A stretch of 64,000 bases of DNA. Origin: Chloroflexota bacterium. GTDB taxonomy: Bacteria; Chloroflexota; UBA6077; JACCZL01. The DNA lies in the NCBI GenBank assembly GCA_020845495.1, contig JADLFM010000141.1:1-64000 (forward strand), in the 5' to 3' direction. Of the stretch, positions 27,449 to 36,695 are shown in pieces (the first letter of the stretch is position 1; each line of letters starts with the position of its first letter). Made by a program: the position numbers and the translations under genes. Under the pieces are notes generated by a model. It made no database searches. It was not told where the DNA came from and saw nothing but the letters and a program-made list of their open reading frames with translations.

Positions 27449-28882
27449 TCATGCAGGGCTCCGGGTGGATTCGCCCGTCCTGTACGGGTCGGGATGCGGA
27501 TCGCAACGCAAGACCAGCCATGCGAGCGTCACCAGCCCGACATCGGGTGCGAACGTTAGGAACGATGCCAATGCGGGAAGCTCAACCGGTCTACCGTGTA
27601 TCGGCGTCGTCCCGCCGAGCACCATGGCTAGCAATATCCAGACTGAAAGCGGCGTCGATACGAGGACGAAAGAGACGAGCGTAAGAAACATTTCAAGCGC
27701 GTGAGCCGAACGCTGATACACGAGAAGTGAGTGCGTCACATACCAGAATGGAATGAGCGCAAGTCCAAGATACGTCCCCCAGGCAATTGGATTGATGATA
27801 GGGCAGAGACAAAGGCTGGCCAGAAGTGCCTGGTCGTTGCTCCTCGCTCTCGTAACCAGGCAAATCATGAGCGACACGACGCAGCCCTGGAAGATCAGAG
27901 AGGCGGTCGTAGCGAAAGGCCGCGCGTGGATGAGCGGCGGCGTGAAGAGCTCATTGTGCGCGTAGCTCTCGGTGCCGCGAAAGATCCGCCAGGCCAGGGC
28001 TGAGACAGAGATGTTGAGCCCTGATACCAGATAGATGACGCTGACGGACGGGAGCACTTCGCGGACGTACGTCACAAGAGGAGCGACGCCCACGGCAGCC
28101 ACCGTGGCGAGAACACCTGCGAGCAGCGTGACGAGTGCCGCTCCCAGTGCCCCGAACTGCCTACGAAGGGGCAAGACCAGAACAAGCATCCACGTGACCG
28201 GCTTCAGGAGGAGAGCGCCGCCGAGCGATACGCCTGCGAGCGTCGGTCGGCCGGCGAACGTCGCCCAGCGTGCACCTGCGACCAGGAACGTGATGAGCGG
28301 CATCGGCTGTCCCAACAGGAGTTCTCGTCGGACCGGCGGCCAGCCGATCAAGACGATGACCAGCGTTAGGAATCCCCACCAGGGTAGGCCGAGTGTGCTG
28401 CTGCGCGCGAGGAGCAACACCGTCCCTCCCAGGGCAGCGACGTTCACGCCGAACCAGACGGCGGCAGCGGTTGTGTAGCTCAGGCCGCCGAGCGGAAGCA
28501 GCAGCAGGCCCATCGACGCGGGGTGTGGCGTCGGATGGTCGAAGGGATATGCAGTAGGCGGCAGCCCCCCAAGGTACCGCTCGGCCAACTGACGAATAGG
28601 CATATATGGATTGACCCCATCGACTATTGCCAGAATCAGTAGGTAGTCTTGAATGAAATCTTGCGAATATACACGTTCGGAAAGAAGTAGAGAAATGTTC
28701 GAGGCAAGCGAAAGCGTCCCATTGCTGAAAAGCACCGCAACCACCAGTACTCTCGACCATTTCTGTGAGAGTACCTGTCTGCAATACCCGTAGAGGACAT
28801 CGCCACGGATGCCACGCGGTGAGTGAGGGGCAGCGTCCGGCCTGCCCTGGGCATCGAACGGCGGCCCACCGGCATCGGGCAT
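27449..28882 (-). CDS. GT87-like membrane glycosyltransferase (DUF2029)
   Basis: A 477-residue protein with about ten membrane helices. An early periplasmic loop has DYLLILAIVDGVNPYMP, and the first helices are arranged as in polyprenol-phosphate-mannose-dependent GT87 enzymes; the acidic DG(V)NPY motif is characteristic. It would transfer a sugar from a lipid carrier outside the membrane. ATG 28882 has a near-perfect ribosome site AGGAGGG. Third codon positions are visibly richer in A/T than in neighbouring genes, suggesting acquisition from elsewhere or relaxed selection. No glycan biosynthesis genes are adjacent. Confidence 0.8.
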   Translation of the reverse strand: MPDAGGPPFDAQGRPDAAPHSPRGIRGDVLYGYCRQVLSQKWSRVLVVAVLFSNGTLSLASNISLLLSERVYSQDFIQDYLLILAIVDGVNPYMPIRQLAERYLGGLPPTAYPFDHPTPHPASMGLLLLPLGGLSYTTAAAVWFGVNVAALGGTVLLLARSSTLGLPWWGFLTLVIVLIGWPPVRRELLLGQPMPLITFLVAGARWATFAGRPTLAGVSLGGALLLKPVTWMLVLVLPLRRQFGALGAALVTLLAGVLATVAAVGVAPLVTYVREVLPSVSVIYLVSGLNISVSALAWRIFRGTESYAHNELFTPPLIHARPFATTASLIFQGCVVSLMICLVTRARSNDQALLASLCLCPIINPIAWGTYLGLALIPFWYVTHSLLVYQRSAHALEMFLTLVSFVLVSTPLSVWILLAMVLGGTTPIHGRPVELPALASFLTFAPDVGLVTLAWLVLRCDPHPDPYRTGESTRSPA

Positions 28883-29290
28883 GCGGCCCTCCTCGGATCT
28901 GTCTCAGAGTCAGCGTCGATGCCGTCCGCCGTTCGCGCGGGCCGACCCAGGATACCCTCCAGGCAGGCTTGCGCCTTCGTGGTGCCAGCAGGACCGCTCA
29001 CCACCGTGAACAGTGGCGTCGATCTCCTGCGCGGCAGGACCTGGATAGCTCAGGTGTCTGTCCAACTGCCCGGCCTCAGACGCTCAGGTCGTGTCGACTC
29101 GACAGGAGCGGCGTACGAAGATGGCGTACGACCCTCTTCGCGCCAGTCCATCGAAGATCGGTACCTCGGCCGGCCGTCTGGCCCTCCCCGCATGAGACCG
29201 GCGAAATTCCTGCGACCGGAGACTCGGCCGGGCGATCTGGTGCGGGGGCTATCGGAGGTCGCGCCTGAAGGCCGGTGCTCGGAGCGCGCG
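28883..29290. other. Intergenic stretch without a supported gene
   Basis: About 400 bases between the GT87-like gene and a small minus-strand ORF. Several ORFs cross it on both strands, but none has a ribosome-binding site or a recognisable protein character. I see no hairpin with a T-run. Confidence 0.5.
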
Positions 29291-29536
29291 TCAGTTCACG
29301 CGTGCGGATTGCCAGCCGACGTCGCCGGCATGGAGCAGCAGGAGCCAGCGCCACTCGTTCACATGCGGCTGATGGCTCGGCCTGTCTCCGCAGTAGCGCT
29401 CGGCAGCGTGATACGGCCGCAGGTCGCGGAAGATGGCTGGCACGCAATCGTCATGGGAGAGGCGATCGCATGGCGCACACGGTAACAGATCATCATGCGG
29501 CCCGGGCTGGCCGGGTCGAGAGCGTTCCTCTGGCAT
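29291..29536 (-). CDS. Small Cys/His-containing protein, unknown
   Basis: 81 residues with CAPCDRLSHDDC followed by a lone Cys and a C-terminal VNEWRWLLLLHAGD. The CxxC-x5-HxxC-like spacing could hold a metal ion. No family is recognised. It is taken seriously because AGGAGGGGG lies a few bases before ATG 29536 and a promoter-like pair lies just upstream. Competing ORFs on both strands of this stretch have neither. Confidence 0.45.
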   Translation of the reverse strand: MPEERSRPGQPGPHDDLLPCAPCDRLSHDDCVPAIFRDLRPYHAAERYCGDRPSHQPHVNEWRWLLLLHAGDVGWQSARVN

Positions 29537-29561
29537 CGCCCCCTCCTGCCACGCTCTTTAC

Positions 29562-29589
29562 AGCCTAGCACACGTTGCCTGCTTGTGAA
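29562..29589 (-). promoter_or_regulatory. Possible sigma70-like promoter for the small Cys/His ORF
   Basis: Read on the minus strand, TTCACA (29584-29589) and TAGGCT (29562-29567) are 16 bases apart, placing a transcript start near 29555, about 20 bases before the ATG. The -10 is a weak match. Confidence 0.35.
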
Positions 29590-29698
29590 CGGGTTTGGAT
29601 CCTCTGCGACCACTCGTATGAGTCGGGACCGCGCTCATGACTGGACGGTGCTGACACGAGTGCCGCAATGACGAGCACCACGATGATGAGTGGCCAGG

Positions 29699-30355
29699 TC
29701 ACGGCACGCGCCGTGTGAGCCGGAACGTCCGGTTGAGGAACGCCTCGACGCTGCCGATGTCTCCAAGCTCCGCCACCGTGACGTACGTTCCTCGTGTGAC
29801 CGGAAAAGCCACGCCGCCTGGTTCGGGCGGAGTAACCTCCTCGACCGTCGGCGCAGACTGGGACCAGACGGCTCCGCGCTCGACGCGGCCCAGGTCGTTC
29901 TCTGGCACGACGAACACGTGCAGCCAGTCTGGGCTGGGGTGGGGAAGGGCATCGGTGGAGCCAGCCGCCACCTGTTTCGGCGTACGTGCGACCTGCAAGC
30001 GTGCGGGCGCGGTCGGGCAGCCGATGTCGACCAGGGGCGGGAACCGGTAGGCGAGCCGTACGCCAGCATCCTGAAATGCTGCCACGCCAGCGAACGCCGC
30101 GAGACCCGCCCGGACCTGTTGGCGCGTGTAGCGAGCGTCGTCGGGGGCGCCGGTCGTGGCCTGGACGCAGATGGCGAGCCGCTCGTACTTCCCGAAGGGG
30201 AAGACGTGCATCGCTCGGCTGCCAGGATCCCGTGCGTCACCGTCAAGGGTGACGGCGGCCTCCGGGTCCAGCGACCGCCCGGCAAGCCAGACGCCGAGCG
30301 CCAGCAGCCCGGACACGAGCGCGAACACGGCGACGTGCGCGAATCGACGGGTCAT
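29699..30355 (-). CDS. Exported or membrane-anchored protein, unknown
   Basis: 218 residues. The N-terminus MTRRFAHVAVFALVSGLLAL is a signal anchor or uncleaved signal peptide. The rest is a soluble domain with HVFPFGKYERLAICVQATTG and WLHVFVVPENDLGRVERG, and two cysteines. No family is recognised. ATG 30355 gives the signal; the overlapping frame from 30285 lacks one and is discarded. Same strand as the tldDE genes downstream of them. Confidence 0.7.
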   Translation of the reverse strand: MTRRFAHVAVFALVSGLLALGVWLAGRSLDPEAAVTLDGDARDPGSRAMHVFPFGKYERLAICVQATTGAPDDARYTRQQVRAGLAAFAGVAAFQDAGVRLAYRFPPLVDIGCPTAPARLQVARTPKQVAAGSTDALPHPSPDWLHVFVVPENDLGRVERGAVWSQSAPTVEEVTPPEPGGVAFPVTRGTYVTVAELGDIGSVEAFLNRTFRLTRRVP

Positions 30356-30501
30356 CTCAGGCCATCATACCTATCGGGTCGTTCGCGGAAGGAGGAGGTA
30401 CGCAGCAGGCTGAGTGGCGCTTCTCAAGAGCTACCGGGGTGAATTCCACAGGTGCCCTGGCTACGGCCATGGAGATCCCATCGTGTGCCGTGGTAGTGCT
30501 G

Positions 30502-31905
30502 TTAGCTTCCGCCAATGGTCACGCCATCGACGCGCACCGTAGGGGCGTACACGGCGCCCTGCCCTCCGCTCCAGCGCGGGTCGGAGCCGACTGCCGCCAC
30601 GCCGGCGAGCACGTCTAGCAGCGACGCCGCGATCGCCACTCCGGAGACGGGTTCGGTAAGTTCGCCGCGTACGATCCGCCGTCCAGATGCCCCGACCGAG
30701 TAGTCGCCGCTGACCGGGTTGATTCCCCCCACGTTCCGGGTCGCGATCACGTAGAGGCCGTCGTCCACGCCCCGCACGATCTCATCCGGAGGGAGATCGC
30801 CGGCCAGCAGCCGCAGGTTCGTCGGCCCGACCTCCGGCGCCGCTCGGTAGCTGGCGCGAACGGCATTGCCAGTCGAGTGGACGCCTACCTGTACTGCCGA
30901 CTCGGTGTTGTGGAGGAACCCGCGCAAGACTCCCTGCTCGATCAGTCGGGTGGCGCGCGTCGGAACGCCCTCGCCATCGACGGGCGCTGTCGCCGGCCCG
31001 CCAGGCAGGTTGCCGACGTCTTCGAGCGTCACCAGCGGTGAGCCGACGTGTTGGCCCAGCCAGGGACCAGCACCTTGCTCCGCCCCGCTCCCCTTGCGGG
31101 TCGCGAAGACTGACCGCCCCTTGACGACCGCGTCGCCGGCCAGCGCCTGCACGAGCCCCCGCAGCCACTCCGCGACGATTTCTGGGTCCAGGACGACCGT
31201 CGCGCGCCGGGTCGGCATCAGGCCGCCGCCGAGCGACAGCGTCGCCCGCCGAGCTGCGCGTCGGCCGGTCTCGGCGATGTCGAGGTCGCCCGGTCCCCGT
31301 CCGATGCTGCTGGCATGGCCGCGTTGGGCTTCGCCATTCGCTCTGGCGATGACGCTCAGCGCAACCGAGCAACCCGTGGCTGCGTACGACGCCGCGACCC
31401 CTCGGCTGTTCACCACTGTCACCCGTTCAGCGACGCTCTGAAAGCGCGCGAAATGGGTGTCTTGCACGCGCGGATCGGCAGCCCGCGCCGTCTCCTCGAG
31501 CTCAGCCAGCAGTGTGACGATAGTATCGGGCGCCAGCCGAATGAGTGCGGTGTCGTAGATGCCCAGGTCGGCGGCGGGAATGTCCTCCGGCATGGGAAGC
31601 GTTCGGAGCGGGTCCGGCGTCGCCAGCCGCGCCAGTTGGACGGCGCCTTCGGCCAGGGTGGCGCGCCCCTCGGTGTCCAGATCGGAGCCGTAGGTTTGCC
31701 CGAGTGCGCCGCCGACAAGCACCCGCACGCCGACCGCCCTGCTGCTGGCCTGCGTGAGCGATTCCAGGGCCGTAGCGCGCGCGTCCACCGTCGTCGTGGT
31801 AGACGCCTCGCAGTACGCTTCGGCCTCGTCGGCCCCGGCGACCCGTGCCCGCGCGACGATGTCGGCGCACAGGGAAAGCGTGTCGTCTCGCTCGCCCGTC
31901 GTCAT
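30502..31905 (-). CDS. tldE: TldE/PmbA-family metalloprotease subunit
   Basis: A 467-residue partner of TldD. The family's N-terminal domain (ARVAGADEAEAYCEASTTTTV) and the C-terminal core with GNAVRASYR and GGINPVSGDYSVGASG are present. Like known TldE proteins it lacks the HExxxH zinc site, which is in TldD. In Escherichia coli the TldD/E complex degrades unfolded peptides and matures microcin B17 and CcdA. ATG 31905 has GGAGG four bases upstream. It begins 52 bases after the tldD stop, so it is probably in one operon with it. Confidence 0.93.
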   Translation of the reverse strand: MTTGERDDTLSLCADIVARARVAGADEAEAYCEASTTTTVDARATALESLTQASSRAVGVRVLVGGALGQTYGSDLDTEGRATLAEGAVQLARLATPDPLRTLPMPEDIPAADLGIYDTALIRLAPDTIVTLLAELEETARAADPRVQDTHFARFQSVAERVTVVNSRGVAASYAATGCSVALSVIARANGEAQRGHASSIGRGPGDLDIAETGRRAARRATLSLGGGLMPTRRATVVLDPEIVAEWLRGLVQALAGDAVVKGRSVFATRKGSGAEQGAGPWLGQHVGSPLVTLEDVGNLPGGPATAPVDGEGVPTRATRLIEQGVLRGFLHNTESAVQVGVHSTGNAVRASYRAAPEVGPTNLRLLAGDLPPDEIVRGVDDGLYVIATRNVGGINPVSGDYSVGASGRRIVRGELTEPVSGVAIAASLLDVLAGVAAVGSDPRWSGGQGAVYAPTVRVDGVTIGGS

Positions 31906-31957
31906 GCTGCCTCCACACTCACCGTCCTGGCGACACAGCCGCCTGCACGAGCCGACG

Positions 31958-33382
31958 TCACGATGCCGTGCCCCCAACGATCAGTTCGGAGACGCGCAGC
32001 GTCGGCTGGCCGACCCCAACCGGCACCCACTGCCCGAGCTTGCCGCAGCTTCCGAGGCCCGGATCGAGCGCGAAGTCCGTCCCTACGGCGTCGATCCGCG
32101 CCAGCACCCCGAACGAATCGCCGGCCAGCGTAGCGCCCCGCACCGGTACCCCGATCTGTCCTTCCTCGATCAGATAACCCTCGGTGACGCTGAAGACGAA
32201 CTGGCCGCTCGTCGTGTCGACCTGTCCGCCGCCGAGACTGGCGACGTAGAGGCCACGCTTCGTATCGGCGAGGATCGCCTCGGGCGGGACCGTGCCGGGG
32301 GTGATGTACAGGTTCGTCATCCGGGGGATTGGGAGTCGCTCGTATGACTGTCGCCGGCCGTTCCCCGAAGTTGGCAGCCCGAGCGTCTGGGCGCTCTTAC
32401 GATCGGTCAGGTAACCCTCGAGGATGCCGTCTACGACCAACGGCGTTCGCTGGCTGGCGACGCCTTCGTCGTCGATGCGGAAGGAGCCGCGATGGTTTGG
32501 GACCGTCGCATCGTCCACCAGGGTCACGGCCGGCTGTGCTACCCGCTCACCGAGGCGCCCGGCGTACACCGAGCTACGCTTGACCACGTGGTCGGCCTCC
32601 AGGCCGTGGCCGACGGCTTCGTGGAAGAGCACACCGCCCCAGCCATTCCCGACCACCACCGGCATCGGTCCGGCCGGCGCGGGTACGGCGTCGAGCATGG
32701 CAATGGCCGCCTCAGCAGCTTCGCGAGCCACGCCCTCCGGCGAGTACTGCTCGAACACCTCCAGCCCGATCTGTCCCCCCCGCGTGCGCCGGCCGACCCG
32801 GCGTATGCCAGCGCGCTCGGCCGTCACGCTCACGACGAGTTGAAGGGCGCGCCGTTCGTCGTCGGCAAGGACGCCGTCTGACGTGGCGACGATGATGCGT
32901 TGTACCGAACTGACGAGCCGAACGGTCACCTGCCGGATCGCCGGACCCGCCGCACGCGCCGCTCGATTCGCACGTAGTGCGAGCTCGGCGCGGGCGGCGA
33001 CTGGCGTCGTCTCCGGCGAGATCTCGACGGTCGGGCGGCTGGCGCCCGTCTCGACGCGCACGAGCGTCATCGGATAGGAGGTCGTGCCGTCTCGTGCGAC
33101 CGAGCGTGCCGCGCGCGCGGCGTCGAGGAGGGCTGATGCGTCCCAGCCGTTGGCGTAGGCGTAGCCGGTCACCTCGCCGGCCACGACGCGTACGCCGACG
33201 CCGCGCTCGCCCCCTGCCTGAAGTCGATCGAGCCGATCGTCTTCGACCATGAGGACAGCACCTCGCCGGTCCTCCGCGAAGACGTCAGCATACTCGCCGC
33301 CGCACTCGAGCGCCACGGCGAGCGTCCGCCCGAGCAGGCTCGGATCGAGTGTACGTGCCCCGCCCGAGCGGACCTCGCTCAT
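31958..33382 (-). CDS. tldD: TldD-family zinc metalloprotease
   Basis: A 474-residue catalytic subunit of the TldD/TldE protease. The active-site motif HEAVGHGLEAD provides HExxxH, and further family signatures are DDEGVASQRTPLV, MTNLYITPG and GLGSCGKLGQ. ATG 33382 follows GAGGTGA by five bases; the frame extends to 33412. Lies between the DUF4015-like gene (145 bases upstream) and tldE. No RiPP precursor or modification enzyme is visible, so general peptide turnover is the modest reading. Confidence 0.94.
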   Translation of the reverse strand: MSEVRSGGARTLDPSLLGRTLAVALECGGEYADVFAEDRRGAVLMVEDDRLDRLQAGGERGVGVRVVAGEVTGYAYANGWDASALLDAARAARSVARDGTTSYPMTLVRVETGASRPTVEISPETTPVAARAELALRANRAARAAGPAIRQVTVRLVSSVQRIIVATSDGVLADDERRALQLVVSVTAERAGIRRVGRRTRGGQIGLEVFEQYSPEGVAREAAEAAIAMLDAVPAPAGPMPVVVGNGWGGVLFHEAVGHGLEADHVVKRSSVYAGRLGERVAQPAVTLVDDATVPNHRGSFRIDDEGVASQRTPLVVDGILEGYLTDRKSAQTLGLPTSGNGRRQSYERLPIPRMTNLYITPGTVPPEAILADTKRGLYVASLGGGQVDTTSGQFVFSVTEGYLIEEGQIGVPVRGATLAGDSFGVLARIDAVGTDFALDPGLGSCGKLGQWVPVGVGQPTLRVSELIVGGTAS

Positions 33383-33527
33383 GCATTCACCTCGGCCACG
33401 CCGCCACCTCACTCACGCCCTTGCCGCTGACGCCCTTGCCGCTGACGCCCTTGCCGCCCCCCCGCTCTCGCCCCAGGCACGCCCTCACCCCAGGCACCCT
33501 GTCGCCTCGCGCACGCCGTCGTGCCGA

Positions 33528-35348
33528 TCATGGATGTGCGCCGAAGCCGCCGCGCGCGTACCGGTTGGATGGATCCCACATCATCCAGCCAACGCCCCCA
33601 CCCTCGGCTGCGCCACGCCGCTGCGCCGCGATGTCCTGGGCGGTGTACGCTCGCCCAGTCTGCCAGGGGTAGTCGTCGAAATACTGGAGCCACGGCCGCA
33701 CGACAGCAACCTTCCCCTCGCTGCGCTGGTGTGCTCGACGCACGCTCTCCAACACCACGTCGTACGGCCGACCGATCACCTGTGGATAGGGAATGAGCGC
33801 CGGCAGCCCGGCCCGGAACGCCGAGGGATAGACCATCGGGCAGAGATAGTCCACGGCGTCCGCGAACGACGCCAGGCTCTGCCCGGTGCCGGTATCGTCG
33901 TCGTTCCAGGCCACGTACCCGAAGACGTCTGTGCCGACGTAGGCGCCGGCCAACCGGACCTGCTCGCGAGCGCGCCGCAAGAACGTGGTGAGCGCGTCGA
34001 CACGCTCGGCGTCGGTCAGCCACGCCTGCGAGAAGCGTGCCGTGCCCAGCGACGTACCAGAGGTGGCAGAGGCCGGGAAGCGGACGTAGGAGAACTGGAT
34101 CTCGTCGAAGCCCTTACGGGCCGCCTCGCGGGCCAGGGCGATGTTGTACTCCCAGACCTCCGGGCGGAGCGGGTCGACCCAGGCCATCCCCTCGGCATCC
34201 ACCCATGGCCCGCCGGTCAGGCCGTTCTTCGCTGCGACGTCGAGCCCGGCGCGCGGCCCGTTCCGCGCCAGGGGATCGTCCTTGAAGACGACGATCCGGG
34301 CAATCGTGTACAACCCTCGCCGCTTCAACGATGCCAGCAACTCTTCAGGGTTCTCGATGGTGTGTGCACCGTTTGCCCCGATGGTATCGGCAAGCGCGAC
34401 GTCACTGCGGTAGGCCAGCAGGCCGCGCTCGCCCTTCACGTCGATGACAACCGCATTGACGTCGGTCTTCTCAGCCAGGGCCAGCGCGTTCTCACGCAGG
34501 CCGCGGTCCCCGACTGCGTAGTACGTCAGGTAGACAGCCCGTGCTGTGAACGGCTCCAACTGGACCGCGATCGGCCGCTCTTGTCCAGGGATGAGATCCG
34601 CCCGTCGATACCCCGGTGCAAGCACCTGGAGCGTGCCGCTGGGGCGGCTCTCCAGTTCGAAGTTCCCCTGCGTATCGGCCGTCGCCGAGCCGTCGGCGTG
34701 CACGAGGAACGCGCCGGGTACCGGCCGCCCGCTCCGGGCGTCGGTGACGGTTCCGACGATCCGGGGCGACAGCGCCGCGACGACTTCGTCCCGGCCGTCA
34801 TAACGGATGGTCGTGTCCCGGTAGCCTGGCCCGGAGATGGTCACAGTGAGGGACGGGCGGGCCGGCCCGATCTGGAAGCGGCCCGGCCCGGCGGTGCGTG
34901 CGCGGACACCGTCCCCGGCCAGGCTGGCGTCTGCGATCGGTTCGCCCGTCTCAGCATCACGCACGTTCAGCGCGAAGGTGCGCGGTGCCAGCACGATGTT
35001 TCGACCTCGCGGCGGCCACGCTGCCACCTGGGTCGGCAGGTAGCCGTCGGCATCGACACGGAGCCGCTCGGTCAGGCTCGCGCGGGCAATCCCGAACGCG
35101 CCGCCGCTATCGGTGGTCGCACCGCTGGGTCCGATCCGGACCCGGGCGCCTCGGATCGGCTGACCGGTCGCCGCGTCGCGAACCACGCCGTCGAGGGCGA
35201 TTTTCGGCAGCAACAACTGATACGGCGCCACGACGAAGACGACGATCGCCAGTACGAACGTCGCCGCCAGAAGCGACGATCCGCGCCGACGTCGCCCGCC
35301 CCGTGCTGAACTTGGGCAAGGCTGAGCGGGGAGCGTCTCGCTCGTCAT
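33528..35348 (-). CDS. Membrane-anchored glycoside-hydrolase-like protein (DUF4015) with carboxypeptidase-regulatory-like repeats
   Basis: About 606 residues. A basic N-terminus and one membrane helix (residues 28-47) are followed by three beta-sandwich repeats beginning LDGVVRDAATGQPIRGARV, LNVRDAETGEPIADA and IVGTVTDARSGRPVPGA, of the carboxypeptidase-regulatory type. A C-terminal TIM-barrel-like domain follows, with AVVIDVKGERG, IARIVVFKDDPLA, DEIQFSYVRFP and VDYLCPMVYPSAF, matching the putative glycosyl hydrolase family DUF4015. Substrate unknown; likely surface glycan. ATG 35348 is chosen (AGGA upstream); ATG 35381 is possible. It may be cotranscribed with tldD and tldE. Confidence 0.88.
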   Translation of the reverse strand: MTSETLPAQPCPSSARGGRRRRGSSLLAATFVLAIVVFVVAPYQLLLPKIALDGVVRDAATGQPIRGARVRIGPSGATTDSGGAFGIARASLTERLRVDADGYLPTQVAAWPPRGRNIVLAPRTFALNVRDAETGEPIADASLAGDGVRARTAGPGRFQIGPARPSLTVTISGPGYRDTTIRYDGRDEVVAALSPRIVGTVTDARSGRPVPGAFLVHADGSATADTQGNFELESRPSGTLQVLAPGYRRADLIPGQERPIAVQLEPFTARAVYLTYYAVGDRGLRENALALAEKTDVNAVVIDVKGERGLLAYRSDVALADTIGANGAHTIENPEELLASLKRRGLYTIARIVVFKDDPLARNGPRAGLDVAAKNGLTGGPWVDAEGMAWVDPLRPEVWEYNIALAREAARKGFDEIQFSYVRFPASATSGTSLGTARFSQAWLTDAERVDALTTFLRRAREQVRLAGAYVGTDVFGYVAWNDDDTGTGQSLASFADAVDYLCPMVYPSAFRAGLPALIPYPQVIGRPYDVVLESVRRAHQRSEGKVAVVRPWLQYFDDYPWQTGRAYTAQDIAAQRRGAAEGGGVGWMMWDPSNRYARGGFGAHP

Positions 35349-35565
35349 CTCGTTCCTGCGAATATGCGCGATTGTAGGCATGCCCTCCGCGCATCGTCAA
35401 AAATGCCGGCCATGGTCGTCAGCCGGCGAACTGGCCACCAGACACTTGCCAGAACCCGTCATCTTCGACGTCATCGGGTCGTTGGTTCCTATGGAGGAGC
35501 GGGCGCGAGGCAAGCGGAGTGCAAAGGGTCGGGTTGTGGTAGGGAACGAACGAGCGAGTGCGGTG

Positions 35566-35919
35566 ATGCGGCGTGGACGGCGTCTCAGGCAGGCTCTGTT
35601 GCTGGGTGCAGTTCCGGCGCTTCTGACGATCGGGAGCGCGTGCGGACTGCTCGACAGCCCGTCGACGGCATCCACCAGCCCGGCCGTCGAACGCGGACCG
35701 GCCGTGATCGTGACCGTGGGCGGTGTCGCGGAGATCGTGCCAACTATCGGCGTCGCCCCGACGATCCCAGACTCGACGCCTCTGCCCCGCTCCGAGCCTC
35801 CTACCCCGGCCCCAGCCCCGGCCGCAGCGGCGTCCAACGCCGGGGCAGGTACCGCGCGGTCTCAGGCGGGCATAGCACCACGTAGCTCGCCAGTCGCATC
35901 GCCCGCCGCCACGAACTAA
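35566..35919 (+). CDS. Small putative lipoprotein
   Basis: About 117 residues from ATG 35566. A basic start (MRRGRRLRQ), a hydrophobic segment LLLGAVPALLTI and a lipobox IGSAC suggest a lipid-anchored protein; the remainder is Pro/Ala/Thr/Ser-rich and probably disordered. The frame is open upstream to 35380, and GTG 35536 or ATG 35491 are alternative starts, none with a good ribosome site. Function unknown. The 196 bases after it (35920-36115) show no gene. Confidence 0.5.
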   Translation: MRRGRRLRQALLLGAVPALLTIGSACGLLDSPSTASTSPAVERGPAVIVTVGGVAEIVPTIGVAPTIPDSTPLPRSEPPTPAPAPAAAASNAGAGTARSQAGIAPRSSPVASPAATN

Positions 35920-36115
35920 ACCGAAGCCACGGTGAGACCTACATGGTCGTAATCTGGGGGCCTGTGGTTTTCACCTCAGTATTGGTGTAGCGTAGCTGGC
36001 TCAGTGCGAGAAGCCCGGCCCTGCTGTGGCACCGAGGCGTGGATACTGCTGTAGGCCGGCAGCACCGGAAATCCCTCAGCCAGTCGCGCGCTCGTCCAGG
36101 CGGGTGCGGCGAGGC

Positions 36116-36634
36116 TCACCCGTCGCTCCGATCCGTCAGCGCACGGCGACGCCACGCGGCGAGCACGAGTGGCGCGTGTGCAAACGCGAGTTGTGCGGGT
36201 AACTTGCCTGGCTCGAACCAGCCGAGCTCAGCGGCATCGTCGGCTGCGCGTGGCTCGCCGCCGATGATATGCGCCAGGTAGTAACAGTTTAGGGTGTGCA
36301 CCCGATCCTCGCCCTCGCCGTAGGTGTCCATCCAGATGCCGAGCAGGTCGCTGACCGCGACGTCAAGGCCGGTCTCCTCGCGGGCCTCGCGTATCGCTCC
36401 CCCAGCGGGGTGCTCGCCGGGTTCGAGGAAACCGCCGGGGATATCCCACCAGCCTCGGAATGGCTCGATGGCGCGCCGCACGAGTAGCACCCGCCCCGCT
36501 CGCTCGATCGCCACGCCAGCACACGGCTTCGAGTTCTCGTAGGCCGGGCGCCCACATGCTGCGCAGGTGAGCGCACCGTCTGCGTGCGAGTCGAGCCGGC
36601 CGCCGCAACGACCGCAGAAGCGGGGCCGAGCCAT
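36116..36634 (-). CDS. Nudix hydrolase with N-terminal zinc ribbon
   Basis: 172 residues. A four-cysteine zinc ribbon (FCGRCGGRL and CAACGRPAY) precedes a Nudix domain whose box runs from GGFLEPGE to REAREETGLDV with all catalytic glutamates. This arrangement resembles the NudC/NADH-pyrophosphatase branch and other zinc-ribbon Nudix proteins; the NudC-specific SQPWPFPxS motif is absent, so the substrate is open. ATG 36634 follows GAAGG; an in-frame GTG one codon earlier is also possible. Confidence 0.92.
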   Translation of the reverse strand: MARPRFCGRCGGRLDSHADGALTCAACGRPAYENSKPCAGVAIERAGRVLLVRRAIEPFRGWWDIPGGFLEPGEHPAGGAIREAREETGLDVAVSDLLGIWMDTYGEGEDRVHTLNCYYLAHIIGGEPRAADDAAELGWFEPGKLPAQLAFAHAPLVLAAWRRRALTDRSDG

Positions 36635-36695
36635 CACCCTTCTCGAGGGCGCCGTGGTCCGTCGATTGTCACGTTCCCAGACCTTCTACGAGCGA

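Noticed and set aside
28823..29485. A 220-codon plus-strand ORF across the empty region after the GT87-like gene
   Set aside because: No ribosome site, no domain character, and it overlaps the start of the well-supported GT87-like gene.
29635..30285. A 216-codon minus-strand ORF overlapping the exported protein at 29699
   Set aside because: It is Arg/Ser/Pro-rich and lacks a signal, whereas the frame from 30355 has a proper signal anchor.
30502..33382. A RiPP biosynthesis locus around tldD and tldE
   Set aside because: No precursor peptide, cyclodehydratase, radical SAM enzyme or exporter is seen nearby.
33249..35309. A 686-codon plus-strand ORF opposite the DUF4015-like and tldD genes
   Set aside because: The opposite strand carries well-supported domains and ribosome sites. 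This frame has neither.
35920..36115. A tRNA or small RNA in the gap before the Nudix gene
   Set aside because: No acceptor stem, T-loop or anticodon arm could be built from the sequence.
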